NCBI GenBank assembly: GCA_934693165.1
Contig: CAKUUX010000001.1
Span: forward strand, 1-64,000
DNA: 64,000 bases
Reading direction: 5' to 3'
From: an uncultured Candidatus Melainabacteria bacterium
GTDB lineage: Bacteria > Cyanobacteriota > Vampirovibrionia > Gastranaerophilales > Gastranaerophilaceae
The notes beneath the pieces were generated by a model, which searched no databases, was not told the origin of the DNA, and saw only the letters and a program-made list of their open reading frames with translations. Shown piece by piece: positions 7,846 through 16,741 of this stretch (positions are counted from its first letter, which is position 1; the number at the start of each line of letters is the position of its first letter). A program made the position numbers and the translations under genes.

Positions 7846-9075
7846 CTATTTTCCAGTTAGCATATAGTCGTAAATAATTTTTGATGCGTTTTTAATAAAG
7901 TTTACGCCTTGAGGTGAGTTGTAAGGTCTATTTGCAAGAATTACGACTGCATATTTTTTATTATTTGGCATATAAACAATACCTGCATCACCTAACATTG
8001 TGCCAATATCACCTGTTTTGTGTACAAATAAAGCATCTTTGCCTAATCCTGCTTGGATAAGTCTATTGTTTTTAACGTGACTCATATAATCAACAATGTA
8101 TTCTCTTGAGCTAATATTTAAAAAGCTTGGATTATCAAGATTATAAAGCATTGTAGTTAAGTCTTTTGCTGTTGTATAGTTTGTCCCTGTCAAATCAGGT
8201 AACCAAGTTTCTACATGTGTATCTTTTAATCCCCAGTTTCTAATAGCTCTATTAACGCCTGTCATTGAACCTACTTTTGACATAATCATGTTTGTTGCTG
8301 AGTTATCAGAATCTTGAATCATAACTTTTGCAAGATAATCAAGCGTGTATTCTGAACCTGTTCTATAGTATTGCATTGAGCCAGAACCACTTGCTTTGTT
8401 ATACTCTGTAAGTTCCATTTTATCAAACAATTGTAATTGGTTTGCTTCAATTTGTTTAAACAATTGAATAAGTACAGGAATTTTAATAATACTTGCAGCA
8501 GAATAAACTTTCTCACCATTAATATCTACATAGTTTCCTGTATCATAATCCCAAACATAAATTGCAGGTTTGATTGTAGGATAAGCTTTCATTAAAGCAT
8601 TTAATTTATCTTCAAGAGGTTTCATTCTTGATGTTGTAAATACAGGTGACATTTGAGGATTTTCTGTATTTGCTGTTGCTAAAAATCTACTTCCCATATA
8701 CCAATCATTTGACAAGTAGTTTAATGTTGGGTATAAAATTTCTTTTGCATTAAAAGTGATATTTTTATTATTTTCACCTAAAAATAGAGGTTTTGTAATA
8801 TCGTTAAAACCTGTTGGTAAAACAAAATAACCCAACAAACCTAAAATACTTAATAGAAGAGTATTTGCAATTAAAAGTTTAAAAGGATTTTGTTTTTTAA
8901 CAAGTTTTTTTCTTCTAATTTTTGTTGGAAGAGGTTTTTGAATAGGTGATTGTTGATGTTTTTTGATAGGTGCTTGTACGTGACTGTGAACAACATTAGA
9001 TTGGCTATTTCTTGCATAACCACTTCTTTGTTGATAATACCCTCTATAATCTTCTTGACGATAATTATATGCCAC
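7846..9075 (-). CDS. Membrane-anchored class A beta-lactamase-fold serine hydrolase lacking Glu166
   Basis: A 409-residue protein with a GTG start (AGGGAG ahead of it). A Gln- and basic-rich cytoplasmic tail of about 65 residues is followed by one membrane segment (about 67-87), so the hydrolase domain lies outside the membrane. The penicillin-recognising motifs are intact: S195-I-I-K198, S256-D257-N258 and K353-T-G. The omega-loop position where class A beta-lactamases carry the deacylating Glu (WEPELN) reads WLPDLT, so the Glu is Leu292. It should therefore acylate but not rapidly hydrolyse beta-lactams. That suggests a PBP-like peptidase, or a protein acting on peptidoglycan stem peptides, rather than a resistance enzyme. 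The next gene upstream, the AsmA-like protein, is on the same strand but has its own terminator. Confidence 0.85.
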   Translation of the reverse strand: MAYNYRQEDYRGYYQQRSGYARNSQSNVVHSHVQAPIKKHQQSPIQKPLPTKIRRKKLVKKQNPFKLLIANTLLLSILGLLGYFVLPTGFNDITKPLFLGENNKNITFNAKEILYPTLNYLSNDWYMGSRFLATANTENPQMSPVFTTSRMKPLEDKLNALMKAYPTIKPAIYVWDYDTGNYVDINGEKVYSAASIIKIPVLIQLFKQIEANQLQLFDKMELTEYNKASGSGSMQYYRTGSEYTLDYLAKVMIQDSDNSATNMIMSKVGSMTGVNRAIRNWGLKDTHVETWLPDLTGTNYTTAKDLTTMLYNLDNPSFLNISSREYIVDYMSHVKNNRLIQAGLGKDALFVHKTGDIGTMLGDAGIVYMPNNKKYAVVILANRPYNSPQGVNFIKNASKIIYDYMLTGK

Positions 9076-9136
9076 GAAAAACTCCCTAACCTCTTTATTT
9101 ATGTAAAAAATTTTACTATTTTTTACTCATGTCGGT

Positions 9137-9159
9137 ATCCTCTATATGGAGGATTTTTT
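9137..9159 (+). terminator. Plus-strand hairpin-plus-U-tract with no sense gene upstream
   Basis: ATCCTC (9137-9142) pairs with GAGGAT (9149-9154) and T6 follows on the plus strand. On the minus strand no U-tract follows. Both flanking genes are on the minus strand, so this would end an antisense or independent transcript. Confidence 0.5.
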
Positions 9160-9170
9160 GAAATTTTTAT

Positions 9171-9214
9171 AAAACAATAAACATGCCCGTCAAATATGCA
9201 TGTCTATTGTTTTT
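9171..9214. terminator. Terminator after the AsmA-like gene
   Basis: AAAACAATAAACATGC (9171-9186) pairs with GCATGTCTATTGTTTT (9199-9214) with one mismatch. A/T tracts at the base allow use on the minus strand, where the AsmA-like gene ends 26 bp before it. Confidence 0.7.
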
Positions 9215-9239
9215 GTAACTAACCTATATAATTAACAAA

Positions 9240-12200
9240 TTATTGTGGTAAATCTGGAAGATTGTCGATAAAATCAGCCACACCAGTTGAAGATGCTGGT
9301 TGAGATGATTTAGGTGATAAAATTCTATTTATTGTATCTGATGTTTTGTTTCTTACTGCATCTTGCATTTCACTTGCAGTAGGTGGTGTATAAGTTCTAT
9401 TTGTTGTTTGATAAGGCTGTGTTGTTGAACTTGAGCTACTATTTGTAGTTGAAGAAGTACCAGCGCTTGAGCTGTTTGAACCACTTGTTGCTGGCGTTAT
9501 TGTTGGATTAGAAAGCCATTTGAAAGATTTAATAGCTTTTGTTGATTCAATATTACCATTCAAAATAACTTTAAATTCTTTTGTTGCGCCTGTTTGTTTT
9601 GGTGTTAAATCAGGCAACATAGAAACATTTTCTCCATAAGGATTTGTTGTTATTTGATTAACCATGCCGGCTGTGATGCTTCCGAATTTAGGCATGTATG
9701 ATAAAAGTTTGTTGAATGAAAATTCTCCAACTGGTCCAAGAACTTCGACCACATCATTTGAAAGTCTACCAAGCATTGTTGCTCTAATATTATTATTCAA
9801 AAGATTGTAGTTACCTGTTAAATATAAACTCATTGCTGGACCTGAAGTTTTAAAGGTATTAATATTTGCCCAGCCACTAGAAAAAGATATTTTACCTTTA
9901 ATATATTTAAAATCACCAGTTTTTTTGATAGAAACTGCTTTAGAAATTGAGCCTAAAGAGTTTTTAAGCAAATTATTACCAAGAATATTTTGTGCATAAA
10001 GCAAGTTTTCTAATTTACCAAGAGTACCCATTTGACCATTAGAAATGATAAATGTCGTATTACCTCTCAAGGATTGCATCATTTGAGTTTCTGTACCGGC
10101 AATAAGTCTTATATTATTAGCGTCAAAGTCCATAGCCCCATTAATAAGGTTTCCTATACCTGTAAAATCTCTTAAGGCTGGTTCTGAACTCAAACCTCTA
10201 CCTTGCATATCAAGTTTTAAGTTACCAAAAACAATATTATAAGATGCATTACCTGCAATTTTACCACCATAAGAATAACCAACGATGTTAGTCAATTTAA
10301 GAGTGTTATCACTAATTGAAAAATTAGAAGTAACGTCAGAAGCCTTTAATCCTCCAAGAGAGAATAAAGCAATTTTGCCTTTACCATTTGCTAAAGTTAC
10401 GCCTAAATCCGTACCTTGACCAACTGAGTTTTGAGGAAGATTTGATAGAGCAACTAGCAAAGTATCAAGATTAATTTTTTGAGCATCTAAGTTCATTGAC
10501 TTAATTCTAATACCTTTATTAAAGTTATTATCAATTACTGTTGAAAATCCCATATTAGAATCAGAAACAGTTAAGTATGGGCATGACGCATTGATAGTAC
10601 TCTTATTAACATTTACGTTCAAATTTTTAACGTTTGTTTTCAGAGTTGGGAATGTTGCCTTTGGTATAGAAATTTGACCAATTATAGAAGGATTTTTTGA
10701 ACTTCCGTGAATATTCATATTACCAATAATCTGCAATTTAGAACCTTTTAGACTTGGTATTGAAATAATAAGTGAATTTGGCATACTAACTTTTAAGCTA
10801 TTAATATAAGGAAATTTATTTTGAAGATTACTAATTCCACCTGTAACAGAAGCTATTTTTGTTGAACCACTTAAATTAGAGTTAAAGTTTTCTGTTAATC
10901 CTCTATTTGTATTTAGTGCATTTAAGCTTATATCATTAATTTTTAAATTATTATTAGCCAAGTTCATTGAAGCGTTTACAAGAGTTGTTTTGTTTAACAA
11001 CGAATTTACTGTTCCGTACGAAATATAATTTGTAGCATTTGCAAGAGCTTGGGCAGTAATTGTTTGAGTATTTAAATTACCTTTAACTTTCAATATCATA
11101 GGAATTTTTCCAGATGCAGAAATATCTTGTCTAAATTCTTTTGGAACAAGACTTTTTAAATCTTTTGCTAAAATTAACCCATAAACTTCTATATCAACAC
11201 TATTGTTTTTATTATCTGCATAGTTAGAAACTTTTCCTTTAAAATTAATTTTTGAATTATTAAAGAAAATAGCTGATGGTTGAATGTAGAAATTTTTATT
11301 ATCAAAAGACAATTTTGTAGATGGAAGAGAATAATTTCCAAAATCAGGAGATTTAATTCTCAAACCTGTCACTAAAACTTTGCCATCAATTTTATTATCT
11401 TTAGTGAAAGTTATATCAGAAGAACCTTTTGTTAAAACAACACCTATTTTCATAGGCTTGTTATAAAGATTTATGTTTTCAAGAAGTACATTAATTTGAG
11501 GTTTTGTTTTAGAAAGATTACCTTTCAATTTACCATCAATAGTAACGATACCAGAATTGATATTATTATCTTTCAATACGTTTAACATACCAAAAGTTGC
11601 CATTAAACCTTTTAAAGAAAGTCTATCAGCTTTAAGATTTAGGTTTGCATAAGCGTTAGAATTAATTGCACCAGTAAGTGAAATTGGTGCACCATTTACA
11701 TACGCAGAAGCTTTTCTAATATCAATTTGATTTCTTGAAAAATCAATATCTGAATTAATATTTTTTACTGCAATATTAAATAAATTGTAGAAAACATTTG
11801 CATTATCAACTTTTAAATATCCGTTTGAATTAATCTTTTTAAAATCACTTTGAATATTAAAATTAGCTCTTAATGTTCCATTAGCTGAAATACCCTTAAT
11901 ATCGTTCATTCCAAAGATTGGTAAAAATGAACTTACAATATCAAACATATTTGATAGAGAAATTCTATCTGATTTTGTTGTTAAATCAATATATTGATTT
12001 TTGCCGTATTTATAATAACCATGGACATTGATATTTTCTGTTTTGCTTGTATTTAAGTTTGAATCTATAGAAATCTTATTACCAGAAAAAGCTGTTTTAA
12101 TATAACTTTGAGGTAATTGTGAACCTTTTACTTTTAGAGAAAGTCCTGTTATATCAAGTGTTCCGTCTGTTTTAATATCATTAACATCACCTGATAGTTT

Positions 12201-12986
12201 TAAATCGGCTTTGATATTTGCCATTAAATTAATTGTTTTTAAAGCTTTTACATAATATAAAATATCGATTTTTTCTTGAGAAGAAGTTGTTTCTTCTGTA
12301 TTTTCAAAAGTTGGCATAACTTTTGAAAATAGATTTATATCATAGTTTATATGTTCTTCTTTATCCAAAAGAATCTTACCGATTGCAGAAATTTTTATTT
12401 TGTCATTCAAAACAAAGTTAGAAATTTTAAAAGTATCACCAGTCAGTGTATAAAATTTATTTGTTTGAGAATCAACTAAAGAAATTGAATATTTTTTTAC
12501 GTTGATTACAGGCATGATATCTGAAAATTTTAAACCTAAAGGAAGTTCTGTTGAAGCTTCTTCTGCATTTTCTTTGTTTTCATCTTTTTTCAAAAATTGT
12601 TCTATATAAAAACTTCCGTCTTTTTCTATTTTCATTCTTAGAATAATGCTATCAGCCGAAACAGAATCAATAATTATATTTTTTGCTAAAAGAGGAATCA
12701 GTGATAACTTAACGTCAGCATTTTTTAGTTGGAAAAATTTTTCATTATTTGGATAAAGAATATCAATTCTATCTGCTTTTAAACCTGCAGAAAAATTCCA
12801 ACCTGTTGAAAGTTTAATACCTTCTGTGTTTACTATAAAACCTGTGCTATCAAAAACAGCTTTTTTAATTTGTGGTTCGTATTTGTTTAAATCTATACAA
12901 TTTGGTAAAACAAAAAGAAACGCCAAATATAGTAATGAAACCAAAGAAATTAAAGTTATAGAAAATATTTTTAAAAACTTCTTCAT
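9240..12986 (-). CDS. AsmA-family envelope protein
   Basis: A 1248-residue protein with one N-terminal membrane anchor (about residues 5-28) and a long periplasmic part. AsmA-like proteins (AsmA, TamB, YhdP) are bridge-like lipid carriers or envelope-homeostasis proteins between inner and outer membrane. The first 130 residues follow the AsmA N-terminus (NLNKYEPQIKKAV-like start, TGWNFSAGLKADRIDILYP). The body consists of repeated beta-strand-rich segments with many Asn, Ser and Lys. The AsmA C-terminal module (KGKISFSSGWANINTFKTSG) is near residue 1030. A Ser/Thr-rich linker and a Pro-rich end follow. It starts 14 bp after tsaD with GAGGA ahead of the ATG, so the two are likely one operon. 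It supports a diderm envelope. Confidence 0.85.
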   Translation of the reverse strand: MKKFLKIFSITLISLVSLLYLAFLFVLPNCIDLNKYEPQIKKAVFDSTGFIVNTEGIKLSTGWNFSAGLKADRIDILYPNNEKFFQLKNADVKLSLIPLLAKNIIIDSVSADSIILRMKIEKDGSFYIEQFLKKDENKENAEEASTELPLGLKFSDIMPVINVKKYSISLVDSQTNKFYTLTGDTFKISNFVLNDKIKISAIGKILLDKEEHINYDINLFSKVMPTFENTEETTSSQEKIDILYYVKALKTINLMANIKADLKLSGDVNDIKTDGTLDITGLSLKVKGSQLPQSYIKTAFSGNKISIDSNLNTSKTENINVHGYYKYGKNQYIDLTTKSDRISLSNMFDIVSSFLPIFGMNDIKGISANGTLRANFNIQSDFKKINSNGYLKVDNANVFYNLFNIAVKNINSDIDFSRNQIDIRKASAYVNGAPISLTGAINSNAYANLNLKADRLSLKGLMATFGMLNVLKDNNINSGIVTIDGKLKGNLSKTKPQINVLLENINLYNKPMKIGVVLTKGSSDITFTKDNKIDGKVLVTGLRIKSPDFGNYSLPSTKLSFDNKNFYIQPSAIFFNNSKINFKGKVSNYADNKNNSVDIEVYGLILAKDLKSLVPKEFRQDISASGKIPMILKVKGNLNTQTITAQALANATNYISYGTVNSLLNKTTLVNASMNLANNNLKINDISLNALNTNRGLTENFNSNLSGSTKIASVTGGISNLQNKFPYINSLKVSMPNSLIISIPSLKGSKLQIIGNMNIHGSSKNPSIIGQISIPKATFPTLKTNVKNLNVNVNKSTINASCPYLTVSDSNMGFSTVIDNNFNKGIRIKSMNLDAQKINLDTLLVALSNLPQNSVGQGTDLGVTLANGKGKIALFSLGGLKASDVTSNFSISDNTLKLTNIVGYSYGGKIAGNASYNIVFGNLKLDMQGRGLSSEPALRDFTGIGNLINGAMDFDANNIRLIAGTETQMMQSLRGNTTFIISNGQMGTLGKLENLLYAQNILGNNLLKNSLGSISKAVSIKKTGDFKYIKGKISFSSGWANINTFKTSGPAMSLYLTGNYNLLNNNIRATMLGRLSNDVVEVLGPVGEFSFNKLLSYMPKFGSITAGMVNQITTNPYGENVSMLPDLTPKQTGATKEFKVILNGNIESTKAIKSFKWLSNPTITPATSGSNSSSAGTSSTTNSSSSSTTQPYQTTNRTYTPPTASEMQDAVRNKTSDTINRILSPKSSQPASSTGVADFIDNLPDLPQ

Positions 12987-13000
12987 AGAGTCCTCATTGA

Positions 13001-14047
13001 TTAGTGTTTAAAACGTGAAAAAACTTCTACCTCTATATTATCAAGATTATCTTCAAAGAAATATGCACAAGAGGCTACCATTGAGGCATTATCTGTACAA
13101 TATTTTAATTGAGGAATAAACGTTTTATAACCTTCTTTTTCAAGATCTAAGAATACTTTTCTAATTTCAGAATTAGCTGCAACACCACCTGCAAGTACAA
13201 CTTGTTTATATGGATATTCTTCAAGTGCTGATTTAACTTTTTTAAGTAATGTTTGAGCTATACAATTTTGAAAAGATGCACAAAAATCTTCTTTAGAAAA
13301 ATCTTGTCCTTCAAGAGCTTTGATTTGTCTTAAAGCTGCTGTTTTAAGACCACTAAAACTAAAATCATATCCGTCAACTTTTGAAATTGGGAAATGGAAG
13401 GCATTAGGATTTCCTTGTTGCGCCATTTTGTCTAATTTTACACCCCCAGGATAAGGAAGACCTAAAAGTCTTGCAACCTTGTCAAAGGCTTCCCCTACAG
13501 CATCATCAATTGTTTCACCGATAATATTAATATCTTTGTGTGATTTAACTTCTATAATCTGAGTATGCCCACCACTTATCAACAGTGCCATATAAGGTGG
13601 TTTTAAATCTGTATCAATGTAATTTGCACAAATATGAGCTTTCAAATGGTTTACACCAATAAAAGGTTTGTCATGCACTAGCGCAAGAGTTTTAGCAGCA
13701 TTTAAACCTACAAGTAAACATCCAACTAGCCCTGGTCCGGTTGTTCCTGCAAAAGCTGTTATATCTTTAATATTTAACTTTGATTGCGCTAAAGCCTCTT
13801 CTATAACGGGATTTATAGAGTTTAAATGTTCTCTTGCTGCAATTTCAGGAATAACTCCACCATATTCTTTGTGGATATCAATTTGAGATGCTACAACATT
13901 TGCTATAACTTCTCTACCATTTTTTACAACTGCACAAGCTGTTTCATCACAACTTGATTCAATCGCCATAATATAATTGTCTTTGCCTGAACCTTCACAA
14001 ATTTCTACTTCTTTATCTGAAAATAATGTATGTGCAATTTTTGACAT
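13001..14047 (-). CDS. tsaD: tRNA threonylcarbamoyladenosine biosynthesis protein TsaD
   Basis: TsaD (Kae1/YgjD family) transfers the threonylcarbamoyl group to A37 of ANN-decoding tRNAs, together with TsaB and TsaE. It has 348 residues. MAIESSCDETACAVV and the metal-binding HLKAH motif (about residue 120) are family hallmarks; LISGGHTQI, FSFSGLKTA and the late TDNASMVA complete the ASKHA fold. The start at 14047 has a good AAGAGGA site and adds about 26 residues before the conserved core; an internal start at the ATG of MAIESSCDET is possible. It is divergent from obgE, sharing a palindromic promoter, and is followed by the AsmA-like gene. Confidence 0.95.
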   Translation of the reverse strand: MSKIAHTLFSDKEVEICEGSGKDNYIMAIESSCDETACAVVKNGREVIANVVASQIDIHKEYGGVIPEIAAREHLNSINPVIEEALAQSKLNIKDITAFAGTTGPGLVGCLLVGLNAAKTLALVHDKPFIGVNHLKAHICANYIDTDLKPPYMALLISGGHTQIIEVKSHKDINIIGETIDDAVGEAFDKVARLLGLPYPGGVKLDKMAQQGNPNAFHFPISKVDGYDFSFSGLKTAALRQIKALEGQDFSKEDFCASFQNCIAQTLLKKVKSALEEYPYKQVVLAGGVAANSEIRKVFLDLEKEGYKTFIPQLKYCTDNASMVASCAYFFEDNLDNIEVEVFSRFKH

Positions 14048-14074
14048 AATATCCTCTTAATATCAAATATTTTA

Positions 14075-14098
14075 ATATTTGTATTATAATACAAATAT
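14075..14098. promoter_or_regulatory. Perfect palindrome carrying back-to-back -10 boxes for tsaD and obgE
   Basis: ATATTTGTATTA and its exact complement form a 24-bp palindrome whose centre is TATTATAATA. That core gives TATAAT on the plus strand (14085-14090) and on the minus strand (14088-14083). The plus -10 ends 6 nt before the obgE ATG at 14097, so that message would be leaderless. The minus -10 gives tsaD a leader of about 29 nt with a ribosome site. The -35 boxes are weak on both sides. Confidence 0.6.
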
Positions 14099-15431
14099 GA
14101 TATTTTTAGATAAAGCAAAAATTAAAATAGAATCAGGCCGTGGTGGCAATGGAACAGTTGCATGGCGACGTGAAAAATATGTTGATAAAGGTGGCCCTGC
14201 AGGTGGCGACGGAGGAAACGGTGGAGATGTTTACTTCGTTGGTGATGAAGATTTATCAACACTTTTAGACTTTAAATACAAATCAATTTTCAAAGCAGAA
14301 AACGGTGACAATGGTAGAATTAAAAACCAAATCGGAAAATGTGGGAAAGATTTGTACATAAAAATTCCAGTAGGAACAGTAATTAAAGATGCCAAAACAG
14401 GCAAGATTATTGGTGATATAACTCACCATGAACAAACACTTCTTGTTGCAAAAGGTGGTCGTGGAGGCAGAGGTAACGCAAGATTTGCCACTGCTCAAAA
14501 AAGAGCTCCTCAATTCTGTGAACCAGGGGAAAGTGGCATCACTCGTGAACTTGATTTAGAATTAAAATTAATTGCTGATGTTGGTTTAATAGGCATGCCA
14601 AATGCTGGTAAATCAACTCTAATCAGTGCCATTTCAGCTGCAAAACCAAAAATTGCCGATTATCCATTTACAACTCTTGTTCCAAACCTTGGAGTTGTAA
14701 AGAAAAGAACAGGTGACTCTTTTGTAGTTGCAGATATTCCTGGGTTAATTGAAGGTGCAAGCGAAGGTATTGGTCTTGGTCATGAATTCTTAAAACACGT
14801 TGAAAGATGTCGTTTCTTGCTTCACTTGGTTGATTTAACTTCAGAAGATCCTCTTGATAATTATTATAAAATCAATGAAGAACTTAAAAAATATTCTGAA
14901 AGTTTATATAACGAATATCAAATCGTCGTATTGAACAAGGTTGACGCTGTTGATGAAGAAATCAAAAATCATTATTACGAAGAATTTAAAAAACTTGGCA
15001 AAGATGTTTTTGTAATTTCTGCAGCAACACATGAAAATTTAAATTCACTAGTTAATTTTGTTTCTATAAAAGTTGATGAAATCGAAAAACCTGAAATCAA
15101 AATTGAAGTTGAAGAAGACTTAGATGCCTACAACAATGATGATAGCGCATTTACAGTTCAAAAATTCAAGGATACATTTGTTGTAGATGGTGGTAAAATT
15201 AAACGTTTAGCACAAGTTTCTGATGACAGAAATAGACAACAAATGATAAGACTTCAAAACATTTTAAAATCTATGGGTGTATTCGAAGAATTGAGAAAAC
15301 AAGGAATAAAAGACGGCGATACAATCGTTTTAGGTCATTTAGAACTTGTTTATTATGATGATGAATATTACGAAGAAGAAATTGCAGAAGAATTCAATCA
15401 CGAATTAAATGATGAATTTGAAGAAAATTAA
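14097..15431 (+). CDS. obgE: GTPase Obg (ribosome assembly / stress)
   Basis: An essential GTPase linked to large-subunit assembly and the stringent response. The N-terminal glycine-rich Obg fold covers about residues 1-155 (GRGGNGTVAWRREK, GGPAGGDGGNGG, GGRGGRGNARF). The G domain has GMPNAGKS, TTLVPNLG, DIPGLIEGA and NKVD. A C-terminal OCT domain (about residues 350-425) is followed by an acidic tail. The ATG at 14097 is used because MIFLDKAKIKI is the family start; the TTG 18 bp upstream lies inside the -10 box. No Shine-Dalgarno is present, and the TATAAT lies 6 nt upstream. Confidence 0.95.
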   Translation: MIFLDKAKIKIESGRGGNGTVAWRREKYVDKGGPAGGDGGNGGDVYFVGDEDLSTLLDFKYKSIFKAENGDNGRIKNQIGKCGKDLYIKIPVGTVIKDAKTGKIIGDITHHEQTLLVAKGGRGGRGNARFATAQKRAPQFCEPGESGITRELDLELKLIADVGLIGMPNAGKSTLISAISAAKPKIADYPFTTLVPNLGVVKKRTGDSFVVADIPGLIEGASEGIGLGHEFLKHVERCRFLLHLVDLTSEDPLDNYYKINEELKKYSESLYNEYQIVVLNKVDAVDEEIKNHYYEEFKKLGKDVFVISAATHENLNSLVNFVSIKVDEIEKPEIKIEVEEDLDAYNNDDSAFTVQKFKDTFVVDGGKIKRLAQVSDDRNRQQMIRLQNILKSMGVFEELRKQGIKDGDTIVLGHLELVYYDDEYYEEEIAEEFNHELNDEFEEN

Positions 15432-15438
15432 CAAAACA

Positions 15439-15465
15439 AAAAGGTGGTTCAATGAACCACCTTTT
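15439..15465. terminator. Bidirectional terminator after obgE
   Basis: AAAAGGTGGTTC and its exact complement flank the loop AAT, giving U-tracts on both strands. It separates obgE from the convergent small gene at 15488-15718 and could serve both. Confidence 0.88.
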
Positions 15466-15487
15466 AAATGTTAAACTCCTTAAAGAC

Positions 15488-15718
15488 TTATGCAATGCCT
15501 AATTGACGCATTACACCGATTTTTTTACCCATTTGTCCGTTGCTTGTTTGAACAGCGCCGTCTTTAATACCTAGACCAACTCTGCTATCGTCGCCAAAGT
15601 TACCGAATGGATTTCCACCGTCAGCACCTGCTTTTTTTACAGGAGATACAGGTTGGAATTGTTGAACACCATTGATACCTTTTATCTTAGAAAATGGATT
15701 AATTGCATTAAATTCCAT
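15488..15718 (-). CDS. Small uncharacterised protein, 76 aa
   Basis: A 76-residue Gly-, Asn- and Gln-rich protein (starts MEFNAINPFSKIKGINGVQQ, ends MRQLGIA) that I do not recognise. It is probably real: AAAGGATAAA precedes its ATG, a terminator follows it, and it carries the promoter-like motif AAAAAAGGCAAT-N18-TTTATA that also precedes the 55-aa gene at 26101-26268, at nearly the same distance from the start. It has no signal peptide or membrane segment and looks largely unstructured. Shared control with the 55-aa protein suggests a common regulon; the function is unknown. Confidence 0.7.
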   Translation of the reverse strand: MEFNAINPFSKIKGINGVQQFQPVSPVKKAGADGGNPFGNFGDDSRVGLGIKDGAVQTSNGQMGKKIGVMRQLGIA

Positions 15719-15750
15719 ATTTTATCCTTTGTGTTTACTGCTTACATAGT

Positions 15751-15786
15751 TATAAACATGATTTTGACTGAAATATTGCCTTTTTT
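15751..15786 (-). promoter_or_regulatory. Promoter-like motif, copy 1 (AAAAAAGGCAAT-N18-TTTATA)
   Basis: On the minus strand the upstream block (15786-15775) and the TTTATA (15756-15751) are 18 bp apart. The upstream block lies 57 nt before the ATG of the 76-aa gene. Two more copies with the same spacing are at 26302-26337 and 26449-26482. Confidence 0.6.
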
Positions 15787-15872
15787 GATAAATAATATTA
15801 AGATTTATTACATTAAAGTTGTTTTTGTATTATAATCAGTTTATAAACTTAATGAAAAGTGAGGTATTTATT

Positions 15873-16670
15873 ATGTTAATGAACGGTAAAAAAGGTATTA
15901 TATTTGGTGTTTCAAACACTCACGGTATCGCTTATGGTATTGCAAAAGAATTATTTGAACAAGGCGCAGAAATTGCTTTTACATACGCTGGAGAAGCTAT
16001 GGAAAAAAGAGTTAGACCTATTGCAGAAGGTATGAACTCAAAACTTATTATGAGTTGTGATGTTACTAACGAAGAAGAAGTAAAAGCTGTTTTTGCTGAA
16101 TATGAAAAAGTTTATGGCAAACTAGATTTTCTAGTTCATGCCGTTGCTTTCGCTAATAGAGAAGACTTAACAGGCGAATTTATTAACACATCAAAACAAG
16201 GTTTTGATACTGCTTTAGGCGTAAGCTCATATTCATTAATTAGCTTGTGTAGAGAAGCTAGACCATTGATGAATGATGGCGCATCTGTTATTGCTCTTAC
16301 TTATTTAGGTTCAGAAAAATATGTTGCAAACTACAACATCATGGGTGTTGCAAAAGCTACATTAGAAGCTTCTATGAGATATTTAGCAGTAGATTTAGGA
16401 AAAGTTGGCGCAAGAATTAATTGCTTATCAGCTGGCCCTGTTAAAACACTTGCTGCAAAAGGTATCGGTGGTTTTGATAAAATGTTGAAAGCAGCTATTT
16501 TGAAAGCTCCAATGCATAGAAATGTTACTCTTGAAGATATTGGTAAAACAGGTGTTTATCTATGTAGTGACCTATCAAGTGGTGTTACTGGCGAAGTTCT
16601 TCACGTTGATTGTGGTTGTCACGCTGTATATACTTCTATTGAAGAAATGGAAAAACTTTCAGCTGAATAG
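15873..16670 (+). CDS. fabI: Enoyl-[acyl-carrier-protein] reductase (NADH)
   Basis: The last reductive step of fatty acid elongation (type II FAS). A 265-residue short-chain dehydrogenase of the FabI subtype: GVSNTHGIAYGIA is the nucleotide-binding loop, and the catalytic Tyr-Lys pair appears as YNIMGVAK with the upstream Tyr in LTYLGSEKY. INCLSAGPVKTLAAKGIG is the FabI substrate loop. The ATG at 15873 is chosen because GTGAGG lies just upstream and MLMNGKKGIIFG matches family starts. A longer in-frame start at 15819 lies within the promoter region, overlapping a TATAAT. No other fab genes are nearby. Confidence 0.95.
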   Translation: MLMNGKKGIIFGVSNTHGIAYGIAKELFEQGAEIAFTYAGEAMEKRVRPIAEGMNSKLIMSCDVTNEEEVKAVFAEYEKVYGKLDFLVHAVAFANREDLTGEFINTSKQGFDTALGVSSYSLISLCREARPLMNDGASVIALTYLGSEKYVANYNIMGVAKATLEASMRYLAVDLGKVGARINCLSAGPVKTLAAKGIGGFDKMLKAAILKAPMHRNVTLEDIGKTGVYLCSDLSSGVTGEVLHVDCGCHAVYTSIEEMEKLSAE

Positions 16671-16690
16671 AAAAAATATAAATCAAATAC

Positions 16691-16725
16691 AAAAGAGGGC
16701 GAAACCTAAGGCTTCGCCCTCTTTT
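16691..16725. terminator. Bidirectional terminator between fabI and the ABC ATPase gene
   Basis: AAAAGAGGGCGAA (16691-16703) pairs with TTCGCCCTCTTTT (16713-16725). The inner part is CC-TAA-GG with one A-C mismatch. Nearly the same hairpin, with the same mismatch, occurs at 57041-57075. Confidence 0.88.
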
Positions 16726-16741
16726 CTTATCTTAAAAACTT

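Noticed and set aside
8950..9180. Plus-strand 76-aa hydrophobic frame over the serine hydrolase start
   Set aside because: Overlaps the conserved minus-strand gene start, has no Shine-Dalgarno, and crosses a terminator.
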